The notes under the pieces are model-generated. The model searched no databases, was not told where the DNA came from, and worked only from the letters and a program-made list of their open reading frames with translations. This document shows, piece after piece, positions 26,501 to 33,777 of a stretch of 64,000 nt of DNA. Positions within the stretch are counted from its first letter, which is position 1, and each line of letters begins with the position of its first letter. The DNA comes from Muribaculaceae bacterium. GTDB taxonomy: Bacteria > Bacteroidota > Bacteroidia > Bacteroidales > Muribaculaceae. The translations under genes were made by a program, and so were the position numbers. The stretch covers positions 62,001 to 126,000 of the forward strand of contig JAFZAC010000024.1 in NCBI GenBank assembly GCA_017548365.1, given 5' to 3'.

Positions 26501-26869
26501 GTTCAGGTCACCCTTGCTGCTTTTGAAATAGTCACTGCCGTCGCAGGCTGCAAGGTGATAGGTGCGGCCATTATGTTCAATATTGTCAGGGACAGTGCCG
26601 CTGGCCGAAGATAGGTAGAAGTCGGTGATGAATGAGGCACCACCGGCTGTTTCACTCGCCTTCTTGTAGAGCAGGAAGATGTAGTCGCCGCTTGCGCCGG
26701 CATTCAGGTCTTGGTCGATGACCGTCCAGCCCTGGTTGGTGTAAGTGGTCTTCAAGGCGTTCGTCTCACTTTTTGAGCCACCAATCACCATCACGTCGGT
26801 GATATAGTCCTCGGCCCAAACAGAGGTCGTGGCAATCAGCGCCAAGAGAAGTAAAAATATCTTTTTCAT
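23546..26869 (-). CDS. BspA-family repeat surface protein with dockerin-like tail
   Basis: The 1107-residue protein has a signal peptide, then two copies of a module with the motif DLNAGA-GDYI (about residues 55 and 175). BspA-type leucine-rich repeats follow (SIGEHAFEDCG, IGTYAFYNCNSLTDI), then one Listeria-Bacteroides (Flg_new) repeat (VTFDANGHGTT ... LLGWYTEAACTN ... TLYAKW). Two long blocks of 26-residue DUF285 repeats come next (consensus GWNTSNVT-M--MF-GCSSLTSLDLS), each block introduced by the same VWGxFN...DVPxSAVKSVTAT sequence. The last 60 residues are two dockerin-like loops (GDVNGDGSVTSADVTALYNY, SDVDGDGSITSADVT). BspA proteins bind host matrix proteins or other bacteria; that role is inferred from the family. 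The repeats are very similar at DNA level with a 78-bp period. Confidence 0.9.
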   Translation of the reverse strand: MKKIFLLLLALIATTSVWAEDYITDVMVIGGSKSETNALKTTYTNQGWTVIDQDLNAGASGDYIFLLYKKASETAGGASFITDFYLSSASGTVPDNIEHNGRTYHLAACDGSDYFKSSKGDLNCHCSGSAYIHLYYTKEYVDNGEDYSTVKTISINNTQAGAVGENGGTTGYDLNAGAGGDYIYMHADKSQGWIVVNSVSENRCVITDFDGPKSAFTSITIPVSINGKVLEGFSSMNFGGFTNLETMTFLENTIISQMPSMQGCSKFKHVNTGSVNDQTPLSMTSISAYAFAGTAIETINMPSVTSIGEHAFEDCGIKQATLSSFLMEIGTYAFYNCNSLTDIYFDGTQQQWGNVIKGENWKPAATTEHWRCTVTFDANGHGTTPETQTVWSNQDKVTEPSMYAFGYKLLGWYTEAACTNQWDFNTVVTSDMTLYAKWEVSQYDFNSETGVLTLLWGEFNAANKWDDDVPASAVKSVTATSDVSFTGDCTELFDNFTNCTSMDLKNVNTSNVTEMRYMFRGCSSLTSLDISGWNTSNVTRMDYMFRGCSSLTMLDLSNWNTSNVTNMFGMFEFCSGLTTLELSGWNTGNVIDMSHMFRNCQKLTSLDVSNWNTSNVLCMYGVFWDCNSLTTLDLSGWNTGNVRYVDNMFRGCSSLTTLDLSGWNTGNVRYMDNMFYGCSSLTTICAGLEWSTEKVADSGYMFKNCTSLVGGMGTTYNANHTNKEYARIDGGPDSPGYFSSKLPRYTYDSTTGALTLNWGVFNSTDKWGEDVPTSAVKSVTATRAVSFTGNCMDLFSDFTNCTSMDLKNVNTSNVTIMCCMFCDCRSLTSLNMTGWNTGNVTDMRYMFEHCSSLTSLNLTGWNTGNVTSMLAMFYYCSSLTSLDLSGWDTGRVHGMANMFTNCSNLTSINLSGWNTDSVTNMTWMFRNCQKLTSLNISNWNTSNVTSMECMFEGCWSLNSLDLSGWDTGKVTDMERMFLDCHNLTTIYVGAGWNTDNVTISDRMFENCTAIVGGMGTAYDPSHIEIEYARIDGGPDCPGYFTDKNAVVVVTGDVNGDGSVTSADVTALYNYLLNGDESCLSTSDVDGDGSITSADVTAVYSIILGNKK

Positions 26870-26924
26870 GAGAATAGGGATTATGCGTGGTTATATAATC
26901 ATTCTATTGCCTTGCTTTTGATTG

Positions 26925-26932
26925 CAAATATA
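26925..26932 (-). promoter_or_regulatory. -7 box for the BspA-like gene
   Basis: The minus strand reads TATATTTG followed by CA, about 56 bp before the start codon. Confidence 0.65.
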
Positions 26933-27042
26933 AATAAAAATTCATAAAACTGCAATAATTTTACAGAAAAACACAACAAAAAAGGAAACAACAAACAATT
27001 AAACCCAAATCTATCATTTGGTCGACGACATTTTGTTTTTTG

Positions 27043-27148
27043 TTTTTTCTGGTGCACTCGTTTTTATTTTTTGTTAAAATAATAGTTAATCTAAAATAAT
27101 CACTACCTTTGCATTCAGAAAAACATATAAACAACAACACATTAAATC
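27043..27148 (+). repeat. Promoter/leader copy 1 (shared with 29526-29631)
   Basis: This 106-bp block is almost identical (about three mismatches, no gaps) to the one directly before the gene at 29632. It carries the -7 box TACCTTTG at 27104-27111 and the whole 5' leader up to the start codon. Its first bases are the right arm of a terminator hairpin whose left arm is missing here but present in copy 2. Confidence 0.9.
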
Positions 27149-29482
27149 ATGAAAAAGTTTTTAATTTTTTTATCGCTGCTGATTGGGACAACAGTGGCGT
27201 TTGTGCCAGCTGTTGCCCAGGAGACAATGACCGTTTATGATGGTGAAGCAACGAGCAGCCACGTTCCCGTTTTTGGCTTATATGCTGACGCTTACACCAA
27301 GTGCCAGATGATTATGCCAGCCTCTGAACTAAGCGACCTGATTGATGGCACCATCTCAAAGCTGACTTGGTATCTTGCTTCTCCTGCTGCTGCAGCTTGG
27401 GGGGGAAACTTCCAGATTTACATTAGTGAGGTTTCACAAGCCACTTGTCCATCTGTTGATTTCCTCGATATTTCAGGTGCCACCCTTGTATATGAAGGAC
27501 CACTCGATGGCACTGGCGAGACTATGGAGATTGTGTTTACCCAAGGCTACACCTATGGTGGCGGCAACCTGCTCATCTCTGTTTATGAAACAGAGACAGG
27601 CTCTTGGAAGGCTGCTACCTTCTCTGGAACAACAGTTACTGGTGCATCAGTCAGCGGCTACAGCTACAGCGGTTTCGAGTATGTCCTTGCTTCCTACCGC
27701 GACTTCTTGCCAAAGACTACCTTCACTTACGCTCCTCTCGGTGGCGTAGTTTACCACAAGCCAAAGCACCTTGCAGCTAGTGATATCACGACCAACAGCG
27801 CAACCATCACTTGGGATGCTGGTGACGACGAGACTTCTTGGGGCGTTGAGTACAAAAAGGCTGCCGACGAGGAGTGGACTTCAGCAGGTACTGTTACCGA
27901 GAAGACCATCGCTCTCGATGCACTTGCTAACGGTGTGAAGTATGACGTTCGCGTCAAGAGTATCTATGCCAATGGCGATAGTGGATGGGTTCAGATTTCG
28001 TTTTCGACCTTTGCTTGCGAGGAGACCGACATGGGCGAAGTTGCGTACACACTCACCGACACCTATGGCGACGGATGGAGCAACTGCAAACTCCAAGTAT
28101 ACATTGCTGGTACCGACGTACTGGTTCAAGAGCTCACTATGGTTGATGATCCCAACACTCTTGATGACAAGGAAATCACTGGAACCTTCAAACTGTGCTA
28201 CGGCGTTGACTACGACCTCGTTTGGGTAGCAGGAAAATTCGCTTATGAGTGTGGCTACGTTCTAACGAAACCTAATGGCGAGATAATCGCTGAGTTCCAT
28301 GGAAATGGCAGTAGCGGCTCACCAACTACTGGTGTATTGACCACCTTCCAAATCAACATGGAAGATTCTTCAACACCGTTTGTTACAACGCCCAGTCCCA
28401 CTACTCTTCCCATTCACTGGTATCAGCTGAAAGTCAACAATAAGTATGTATATTATGATCCAGAAGGAGATATTGATGATCAAATTCAATTATCTTCAAC
28501 GGCATCAACCGAAAACAATTTCCTTTGGTGCTTTGTACAAACTTCACCCGATAAAATCTTGATTTACAACAGAGCTGCTAAAAAATATCTAAAACAGGGG
28601 CAGTATCTTGAATCTGACATAAACAATTCACGTATAAGCTATGTTGAGGAGAAAGACGATAGTGGCTTCTATATCTGCTATTTTCATACCGGAGATAATA
28701 GAAAATATTACCTTTATGAGACTAATGGTGGCACATTAGGCTCGACAGGAATAGGTTATGCAAGTACCTTCAATGCCATTGAGATTCTTGTTGAAGAAGA
28801 AACTGTCCCTGTCACCGATGTCACGCTCACTCCCTATAACGTTTATACTCCTAACAACGTTCAAACCGACCCAGCCGAAGACTATTATAAGCTGTTTGAC
28901 AAAAACAAGAGCACCAAGTGGTGCGTAGACAACAGCACGGGGTCGTGGGAGACCATTTGGGTTGACTTCAAAAGCAATGTCGCATTCATTCCCACCAGCT
29001 ACACTATGACAACGGGCAACGACACCCAAAGTTGGAGTGGCCGCAATCCCAAGAAGTGGAAAATCTATGCCAAGGCCAAGGAGAGTGACTCCTGGACTAC
29101 CATCGTTGATGTCAATGATGGCGATGCTTTAGGACTGGGCACTGTCAACACTACCGACTACAGTTTCAACATCAATGGCATCACTAAGAAATATCAGTTC
29201 TTCCGTTTCGAGGTAAGCGAAGTTCGCGGCAAGGGTGGCTGGCAAAACAACCATTATGTGTTCCAGCTTGCCGAGTTGGCATTAAGCGGATACACGTCGA
29301 GTTCTGCTATCCCAGGCGACGTGAACGGCGATGGAGTTGTGACAAGTGTAGATGTCACCGCACTCTACAACTACTTGCTCAATAATGACTCTTCAGCCAT
29401 CGTAAACGGCGACCAGGACGGCGACGGCGTTATCACTTCGGTAGACATCACCATAATCTACAATATCCTACTCGGGAATTAG
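27149..29482 (+). CDS. Large secreted multidomain adhesin-like protein with dockerin-like tail
   Basis: The 777-residue protein has a signal peptide. The first 200 residues resemble a cleaved-adhesin-like beta domain. A fibronectin type III domain follows (about residues 205-290: KPKHLAASDITTNSATITWD, VRVKSIYANGDSGW), then a domain with TLTDTYGDGWSNCKLQVY, a common gingipain/hemagglutinin-type motif. From about residue 420 comes a module beginning IHWYQLK (also in the next gene), then an F5/8 type C (discoidin) carbohydrate-binding domain (LFDKNKSTKWCVDN ... FRFEVSEVRG). Two dockerin-like loops (GDVNGDGVVTSVDVTALYNY, GDQDGDGVITSVDITIIYN) close it. No catalytic domain is visible. Probable role: surface or matrix attachment. 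Confidence 0.85.
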   Translation: MKKFLIFLSLLIGTTVAFVPAVAQETMTVYDGEATSSHVPVFGLYADAYTKCQMIMPASELSDLIDGTISKLTWYLASPAAAAWGGNFQIYISEVSQATCPSVDFLDISGATLVYEGPLDGTGETMEIVFTQGYTYGGGNLLISVYETETGSWKAATFSGTTVTGASVSGYSYSGFEYVLASYRDFLPKTTFTYAPLGGVVYHKPKHLAASDITTNSATITWDAGDDETSWGVEYKKAADEEWTSAGTVTEKTIALDALANGVKYDVRVKSIYANGDSGWVQISFSTFACEETDMGEVAYTLTDTYGDGWSNCKLQVYIAGTDVLVQELTMVDDPNTLDDKEITGTFKLCYGVDYDLVWVAGKFAYECGYVLTKPNGEIIAEFHGNGSSGSPTTGVLTTFQINMEDSSTPFVTTPSPTTLPIHWYQLKVNNKYVYYDPEGDIDDQIQLSSTASTENNFLWCFVQTSPDKILIYNRAAKKYLKQGQYLESDINNSRISYVEEKDDSGFYICYFHTGDNRKYYLYETNGGTLGSTGIGYASTFNAIEILVEEETVPVTDVTLTPYNVYTPNNVQTDPAEDYYKLFDKNKSTKWCVDNSTGSWETIWVDFKSNVAFIPTSYTMTTGNDTQSWSGRNPKKWKIYAKAKESDSWTTIVDVNDGDALGLGTVNTTDYSFNINGITKKYQFFRFEVSEVRGKGGWQNNHYVFQLAELALSGYTSSSAIPGDVNGDGVVTSVDVTALYNYLLNNDSSAIVNGDQDGDGVITSVDITIIYNILLGN

Positions 29483-29514
29483 CGCTGCGCTAATCGAAAG
29501 GAGTTAAATAGACT

Positions 29515-29548
29515 GAGTGTGCCAGTTTTTTCTGGTGCACTCTTTTTT
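29515..29548 (+). terminator. Terminator between the two dockerin-tailed adhesin genes
   Basis: GAGTG..CCAG and CTGG..CACTC pair around a T6 loop (two internal mismatches) and a T6ATTTTTT tract follows. Its right arm belongs to the duplicated 106-bp block. Confidence 0.7.
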
Positions 29549-29631
29549 ATTTTTTGTTAAAATAATAGTTAATCTAAAATAATCACTACCTTTGCATCCA
29601 GAAAAACATATAAACAACAACACATCAAATC
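29526..29631 (+). repeat. Promoter/leader copy 2 (shared with 27043-27148)
   Basis: Second copy of the 106-bp block, with the TACCTTTG box at 29587-29594 at the same distance from the start codon. The two genes should therefore respond to the same signals. Confidence 0.9.
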
Positions 29632-31677
29632 ATGAAAAAATTCTTAATTATTTTATCGCTTCTGATTGGTACAAGCATGGCGCATGCGTTACCGTTTGTG
29701 CCCACTACCAGTCCAGAAACCAAGCCCATTCACTGGTATTACTTAAAAACTGGTGGACGATTCGTTTATGCTTCAGAAGGTGGCGAGAATGCAGATATTG
29801 CGGCCAGTTCCTCTTCGCAGAACAATGATGCTTACTACTGGTGCTTTGTTGGAAACAGCAGTAGTGGATACAAAATCTACAACCGCGCTACGAAGAAATA
29901 TTTGTATGCCGGCGAATTTCTTTCCAGCGATTACAATGATTCATCTATTGACAAAGTTGAAACACGAGACAACAACACTTTCTACATTTATACAATGTAT
30001 GGATCATTAAAGAACTATCTGTGCTACAACACCAGCAACGGTTTTTACACCACCATGGGAAAGGATTCCTACTTCACAGTCACTGAGGCTTTTGTTGAAC
30101 AGGGCTCTACATTAAGTAATTTACCAGATATTAACGTAGAAACATTCAACGACCATTGTGTCGTCACTGCTACGGGAACTGGTGAAGTGCATCTTTATAT
30201 CGGCAATGACGAAGTGAACAACCCCCACACCATCATGCGAACCAATGAAGACCAACATATCACCGCCATGGCCACCAACAAAGATCCCGGCAAAGAAATG
30301 GCAACAGTTTACTACGGATTTACCGTTCCCAAGTTGGAGAGTTCAGGTCCCAACCCTAATCCCACATTCACACGCTACGATGCCAATGGTGTGGGCTACT
30401 GCGTTGAGTATGGAGGTGCCGAACAATATGGCTGTACTGCCCAATTTGCGCTTGACAACAATGCCGATACTTACTTCCAGGCTAGTCCCGATAACTTTTA
30501 TGTGGTGATGCAAGCCAGCGTGCCTGTGGCAGTGAAACAATACAGCCTGGTTACAGCTATGGACGCTTTATATGTGTATGAATACATGATTCGCAGCTGG
30601 AAACTCGAGGGCTCTAACGACTTCTATAATTGGACACTTATCGACACCCAAAAGGATTATCCCATGCCTCTCGTCGACCTGACCGAGGTTGTCATTCCGG
30701 TGAACGACACGCGCAAGTTCCGTTACTTCAAGTTCACATGCACTGAGGGTGCAGGTATATATAACGGTGTGCGACTGAGTGAAATATGGATTAACAAGCA
30801 AAACCATGGACAATGGACTCAATTTGACTTCAAGAGTTCGACCTGCGGCGCCGAAGGCGAAAGATACTTAAAATGTAGTGAATGTAATGCCAAAAAGTCT
30901 GAATTGGTGCCACCCGATGGAAATCACTTTTTCTCCGATGGCGTATGCACCAAATGCGGCATTAAGGAGGGTGAAACCAGGTTGATTTATAACAGCCAAC
31001 GAGTGCCACATTATGTGAAGGCCAAACATGACTATCGCCAATCAAACGGAACTTGGCCCAGTGCCCCTCAAGGCTGGAACACTCCTGGTTTCAACGACAG
31101 CAATTGGCTCAATCTGCCCCTAGGAACGGCAAATCCCGGACACACCGACGGACCGAGATACCAGCTGCGTTATAATTCATTCTGGTATGGCGAGTATAAC
31201 TGCTACTGGATGCGATTCCCCCTCATCTTGACCGAAATCGCCAACGACGCGACTTTCACTTTCAACTGCGTGCACGACGACAATATGGTAGTGTACGTCA
31301 ACGGACAAGAAGTGATCAACAAAGAAGGCTGGTGCGAAACACCCTACGGAAGCACATTTGCCAACACTCACGAAAGTTACAGCATCCCAGCTTCGGCATT
31401 CCACCTAGGCAAAAATGTGATTGCCGTGTACATGCAGCAAAACTTTGGTGGCGCCTTCTTCGACTGCGAACTAGTAACAACTGGAGTCACTGCAGGAGAC
31501 GTTATTCCCGGCGACGTGAACGGCGACGGCCTTGTGTCGAGTGTAGATGTCACCGCACTCTACAACTACTTGCTCAACAACGACACTACTGCTATTGTAA
31601 ATGGCGACCAGGACGGCGACGGCGTCATCACTGCGGTAGATATCACAATCATCTATAATATCCTGTTAGGGAATTAA
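29632..31677 (+). CDS. Secreted F5/8-domain protein with zinc-ribbon-like insert and dockerin-like tail
   Basis: The 681-residue protein has a signal peptide nearly the same as the upstream gene's, then the IHWYYLK module seen there at about residue 420. An F5/8 type C domain occupies about residues 250-390 (QFALDNNADTYFQAS ... YFKFTCTEGAG ... LSEIWIN). Next is a short cysteine-rich part with two CxxC pairs (LKCSEC, CTKCG), like an extracellular zinc ribbon. A jelly-roll resembling the galactose-binding domain of beta-galactosidases follows (FNDSNWLNLPLG ... VHDDNMVVYVNGQEV), then two dockerin-like loops. No enzyme domain is visible. Tandem paralogue of the gene before it, with rearranged modules. 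Confidence 0.85.
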   Translation: MKKFLIILSLLIGTSMAHALPFVPTTSPETKPIHWYYLKTGGRFVYASEGGENADIAASSSSQNNDAYYWCFVGNSSSGYKIYNRATKKYLYAGEFLSSDYNDSSIDKVETRDNNTFYIYTMYGSLKNYLCYNTSNGFYTTMGKDSYFTVTEAFVEQGSTLSNLPDINVETFNDHCVVTATGTGEVHLYIGNDEVNNPHTIMRTNEDQHITAMATNKDPGKEMATVYYGFTVPKLESSGPNPNPTFTRYDANGVGYCVEYGGAEQYGCTAQFALDNNADTYFQASPDNFYVVMQASVPVAVKQYSLVTAMDALYVYEYMIRSWKLEGSNDFYNWTLIDTQKDYPMPLVDLTEVVIPVNDTRKFRYFKFTCTEGAGIYNGVRLSEIWINKQNHGQWTQFDFKSSTCGAEGERYLKCSECNAKKSELVPPDGNHFFSDGVCTKCGIKEGETRLIYNSQRVPHYVKAKHDYRQSNGTWPSAPQGWNTPGFNDSNWLNLPLGTANPGHTDGPRYQLRYNSFWYGEYNCYWMRFPLILTEIANDATFTFNCVHDDNMVVYVNGQEVINKEGWCETPYGSTFANTHESYSIPASAFHLGKNVIAVYMQQNFGGAFFDCELVTTGVTAGDVIPGDVNGDGLVSSVDVTALYNYLLNNDTTAIVNGDQDGDGVITAVDITIIYNILLGN

Positions 31678-31730
31678 TAAATGTAGAATGCTAGATCAAT
31701 GCACAATTCATAATGCATAATCTAAAATTT

Positions 31731-31762
31731 AAGGTGTGTCAAGATTTTGGCACACCTTGTTT
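31731..31762 (+). terminator. Terminator after the second dockerin-tailed gene
   Basis: AAGGTGTG and CACACCTT pair around a 12-nt loop, followed by GTTTTG. Confidence 0.7.
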
Positions 31763-31786
31763 TGTGAACTAATTTGATAAGATTCT

Positions 31787-32383
31787 TCATTCTTCTAGCG
31801 AAGTGCCGTTGATTTTGGCGATGCGCTCGCGCAGGGCGGACATCTTGTCGGCATCGGTCTGGATCGTCATCGAACATACGTTGTCAAATTGCTGCTCTAG
31901 AACTTTCAAGTCACCACTTTTCACCAGTTTCATCACGTCGTTCATAGCAAGATAAGGAAACGAGAACGAAAGTGTTGCCTGTTCGTGACACTCCAGAATC
32001 TCTCCTGCCTCGATGGCAGTGCGAGCCGCTTCACGATAGGCGACAATAAGCCCCGAAGTGCCCAGCTTGATGCCGCCAAAGTAACGTACCACAGCAATCA
32101 CCACATTGGTGAGACCAAAAGAGTTGATTTGGCCAAGGATGGGTTTCCCTGCAGTGCCGCTTGGCTCGCCGTTGTCGCTCGAAAGATACTCGTTGCGCTG
32201 TGTTCCTATCATATAAGCCCAGCAGCAGTGGCGTGCATCGTGGTATTTGTTGGCAATCTGCTTGATGAGCGCCTTTGCCTCGTCGGCACTCTGCGCCGGC
32301 TGAGCAATGGCAATGAACTTGCTCATCTTCTCCTTGTAGATGCCCTGCGACACACCCTTCAACGTTTTGTAAAAATCACTCAT
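31787..32383 (-). CDS. yigZ: YigZ/IMPACT-family protein
   Basis: The 198-residue protein matches the YigZ (UPF0029/IMPACT) family: SKFIAIAQPA, DARHCCWAYMIG, DNGEPSGTAGKPIL and VVRYFGGIKLGTSGL. Length is typical. The bacterial function is unclear; the eukaryotic relative regulates the Gcn2 kinase, which bacteria lack. Single gene, divergent from the DUF4494 gene. Confidence 0.95.
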   Translation of the reverse strand: MSDFYKTLKGVSQGIYKEKMSKFIAIAQPAQSADEAKALIKQIANKYHDARHCCWAYMIGTQRNEYLSSDNGEPSGTAGKPILGQINSFGLTNVVIAVVRYFGGIKLGTSGLIVAYREAARTAIEAGEILECHEQATLSFSFPYLAMNDVMKLVKSGDLKVLEQQFDNVCSMTIQTDADKMSALRERIAKINGTSLEE

Positions 32384-32461
32384 ATGTATCTCTAATCGAT
32401 GAAACTTCGTGCAAAAATAACAAATATTTTACACACTCAACGTTTTCTCGGCTTTATTTTG

Positions 32462-32469
32462 TACCTTTG
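32462..32469 (+). promoter_or_regulatory. -7 box for the DUF4494/YggS operon
   Basis: TACCTTTG followed by TG, 64 bp before the start of the DUF4494 gene. Confidence 0.6.
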
Positions 32470-32533
32470 TGCCTGTTTTTAGAGCGTTTATATTACAAAC
32501 CAATAATAATCAACAAACTAATAATATTGCATT

Positions 32534-32995
32534 ATGGCAACCTATTTTGAATGTAAAGTGAAATATGACCGCACGCTTGAAACTGGCGCGCAGAAGACAG
32601 TGACTGAACCATATCTCGTTGATGCCCTCTCGTTTACCGAGGCCGAGGCCCGCATTACTGAGGAGATGCGCCCATTTGCAACAACTGGCGAGTTTGCTGT
32701 CACCGCAGTTAAAAAGGTGAAATTTGATGACATTTTCTTCCATCAGGGTGGCGACCGCTGGTACAAGGTGAAAATCAACATGATAACCATAGACGAAAAG
32801 ACTGCTGCCGAGAAGCGTACATCAAGCAACTCGCTGGTTCAAGCCAATGAGTTCAAACAGGCACTTGACATCTTCCTCGAGAATATGCGTGGCACTGCAA
32901 TTGACTATGAAATCGCTGCTATCAATGAGACTCCCATTATGGATGTCTTTGCCGCAAACCTAACCGAAACGCTTGCCGATAAAAAAGAGAAATAA
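32534..32995 (+). CDS. DUF4494-family protein
   Basis: The 153-residue protein begins MATYFECKVKYDRT and contains FTEAEARI, FAVTAVKKVKFDDIFFH and DRWYKVKINMITIDEKTAAEKR, which is the pattern of DUF4494, a family confined largely to Bacteroidetes. Function unknown. It is followed after 4 bp by yggS, and this pairing is common in the order. Confidence 0.88.
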   Translation: MATYFECKVKYDRTLETGAQKTVTEPYLVDALSFTEAEARITEEMRPFATTGEFAVTAVKKVKFDDIFFHQGGDRWYKVKINMITIDEKTAAEKRTSSNSLVQANEFKQALDIFLENMRGTAIDYEIAAINETPIMDVFAANLTETLADKKEK

Positions 32996-32999
32996 TCGC

Positions 33000-33668
33000 A
33001 TGTCTATCGCTCAAAACATAGAACGCATTACAACGCAACTACCTGAAGGCGTGAAACTTGTTGCTGTCTCAAAGTTCCACCCCGTGGAGAGACTATTGGA
33101 AGCTTACAATGCCGGTCAGCGCATCTTCGGAGAGAACCGCGCTCAAGAGCTTGCAGCCAAGGCCCCACAAATGCCAGCCGACATAGAATGGCACTTCATT
33201 GGTCACTTGCAAAAGAATAAAGTGCGCATGATAATGCCTTGGGTATCAACAATTCAGAGCATCGACTCTACACAGCTGCTTCAATTAGTAAACAAGGAGG
33301 CTGCAAGGATTGACCGACATATTAATGTTTTACTTCAACTCCATGTTGCTAAAGAACAGACAAAGAGCGGATTCTCTGTTAACGAAATTCTCGAGGCTGC
33401 CGTAGAAGGAGCATTTAACAACTTGAGCAATGTAACCATTGCCGGAGTGATGGCAATGGCAACGTTTACCGATGACTTGGATCAGGTGGCAAGCGAATTT
33501 GAGCTTGTCTACAACACCTTCCTCACCCTGCGTGACAAGTATTTTGCCAACAACCCTGCATTCAAGGAAATAAGCATGGGTATGAGTGACGACTGGCCTG
33601 TTGCCGTCGAGCACGGGGCGACTCTCGTACGCATTGGCACCGACATATTCGGCCAACGTGAATATTGA
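33000..33668 (+). CDS. yggS: YggS-family PLP-binding protein
   Basis: The 222-residue protein is a single-domain alanine-racemase-like fold. KLVAVSKFHP carries the PLP lysine (Lys25); GENRAQEL, WHFIGHLQKNK, and the C-terminal GMSDDWPVAVEHGATLVRIGTDIFG complete the family signature. It buffers pyridoxal phosphate levels and has no known enzymatic activity. The ATG at 33000 is chosen because the longer frame would overlap the previous gene. Confidence 0.96.
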   Translation: MSIAQNIERITTQLPEGVKLVAVSKFHPVERLLEAYNAGQRIFGENRAQELAAKAPQMPADIEWHFIGHLQKNKVRMIMPWVSTIQSIDSTQLLQLVNKEAARIDRHINVLLQLHVAKEQTKSGFSVNEILEAAVEGAFNNLSNVTIAGVMAMATFTDDLDQVASEFELVYNTFLTLRDKYFANNPAFKEISMGMSDDWPVAVEHGATLVRIGTDIFGQREY

Positions 33669-33777
33669 TTTTTTACGAAAAATCTTTCTTCACTTGCCAC
33701 ATTTTCAAAAAAAACACCTATCTTTACAAGTTTTTAAACAGAAAACTCATTATTTACTTAAAATACTATCAAAAACA

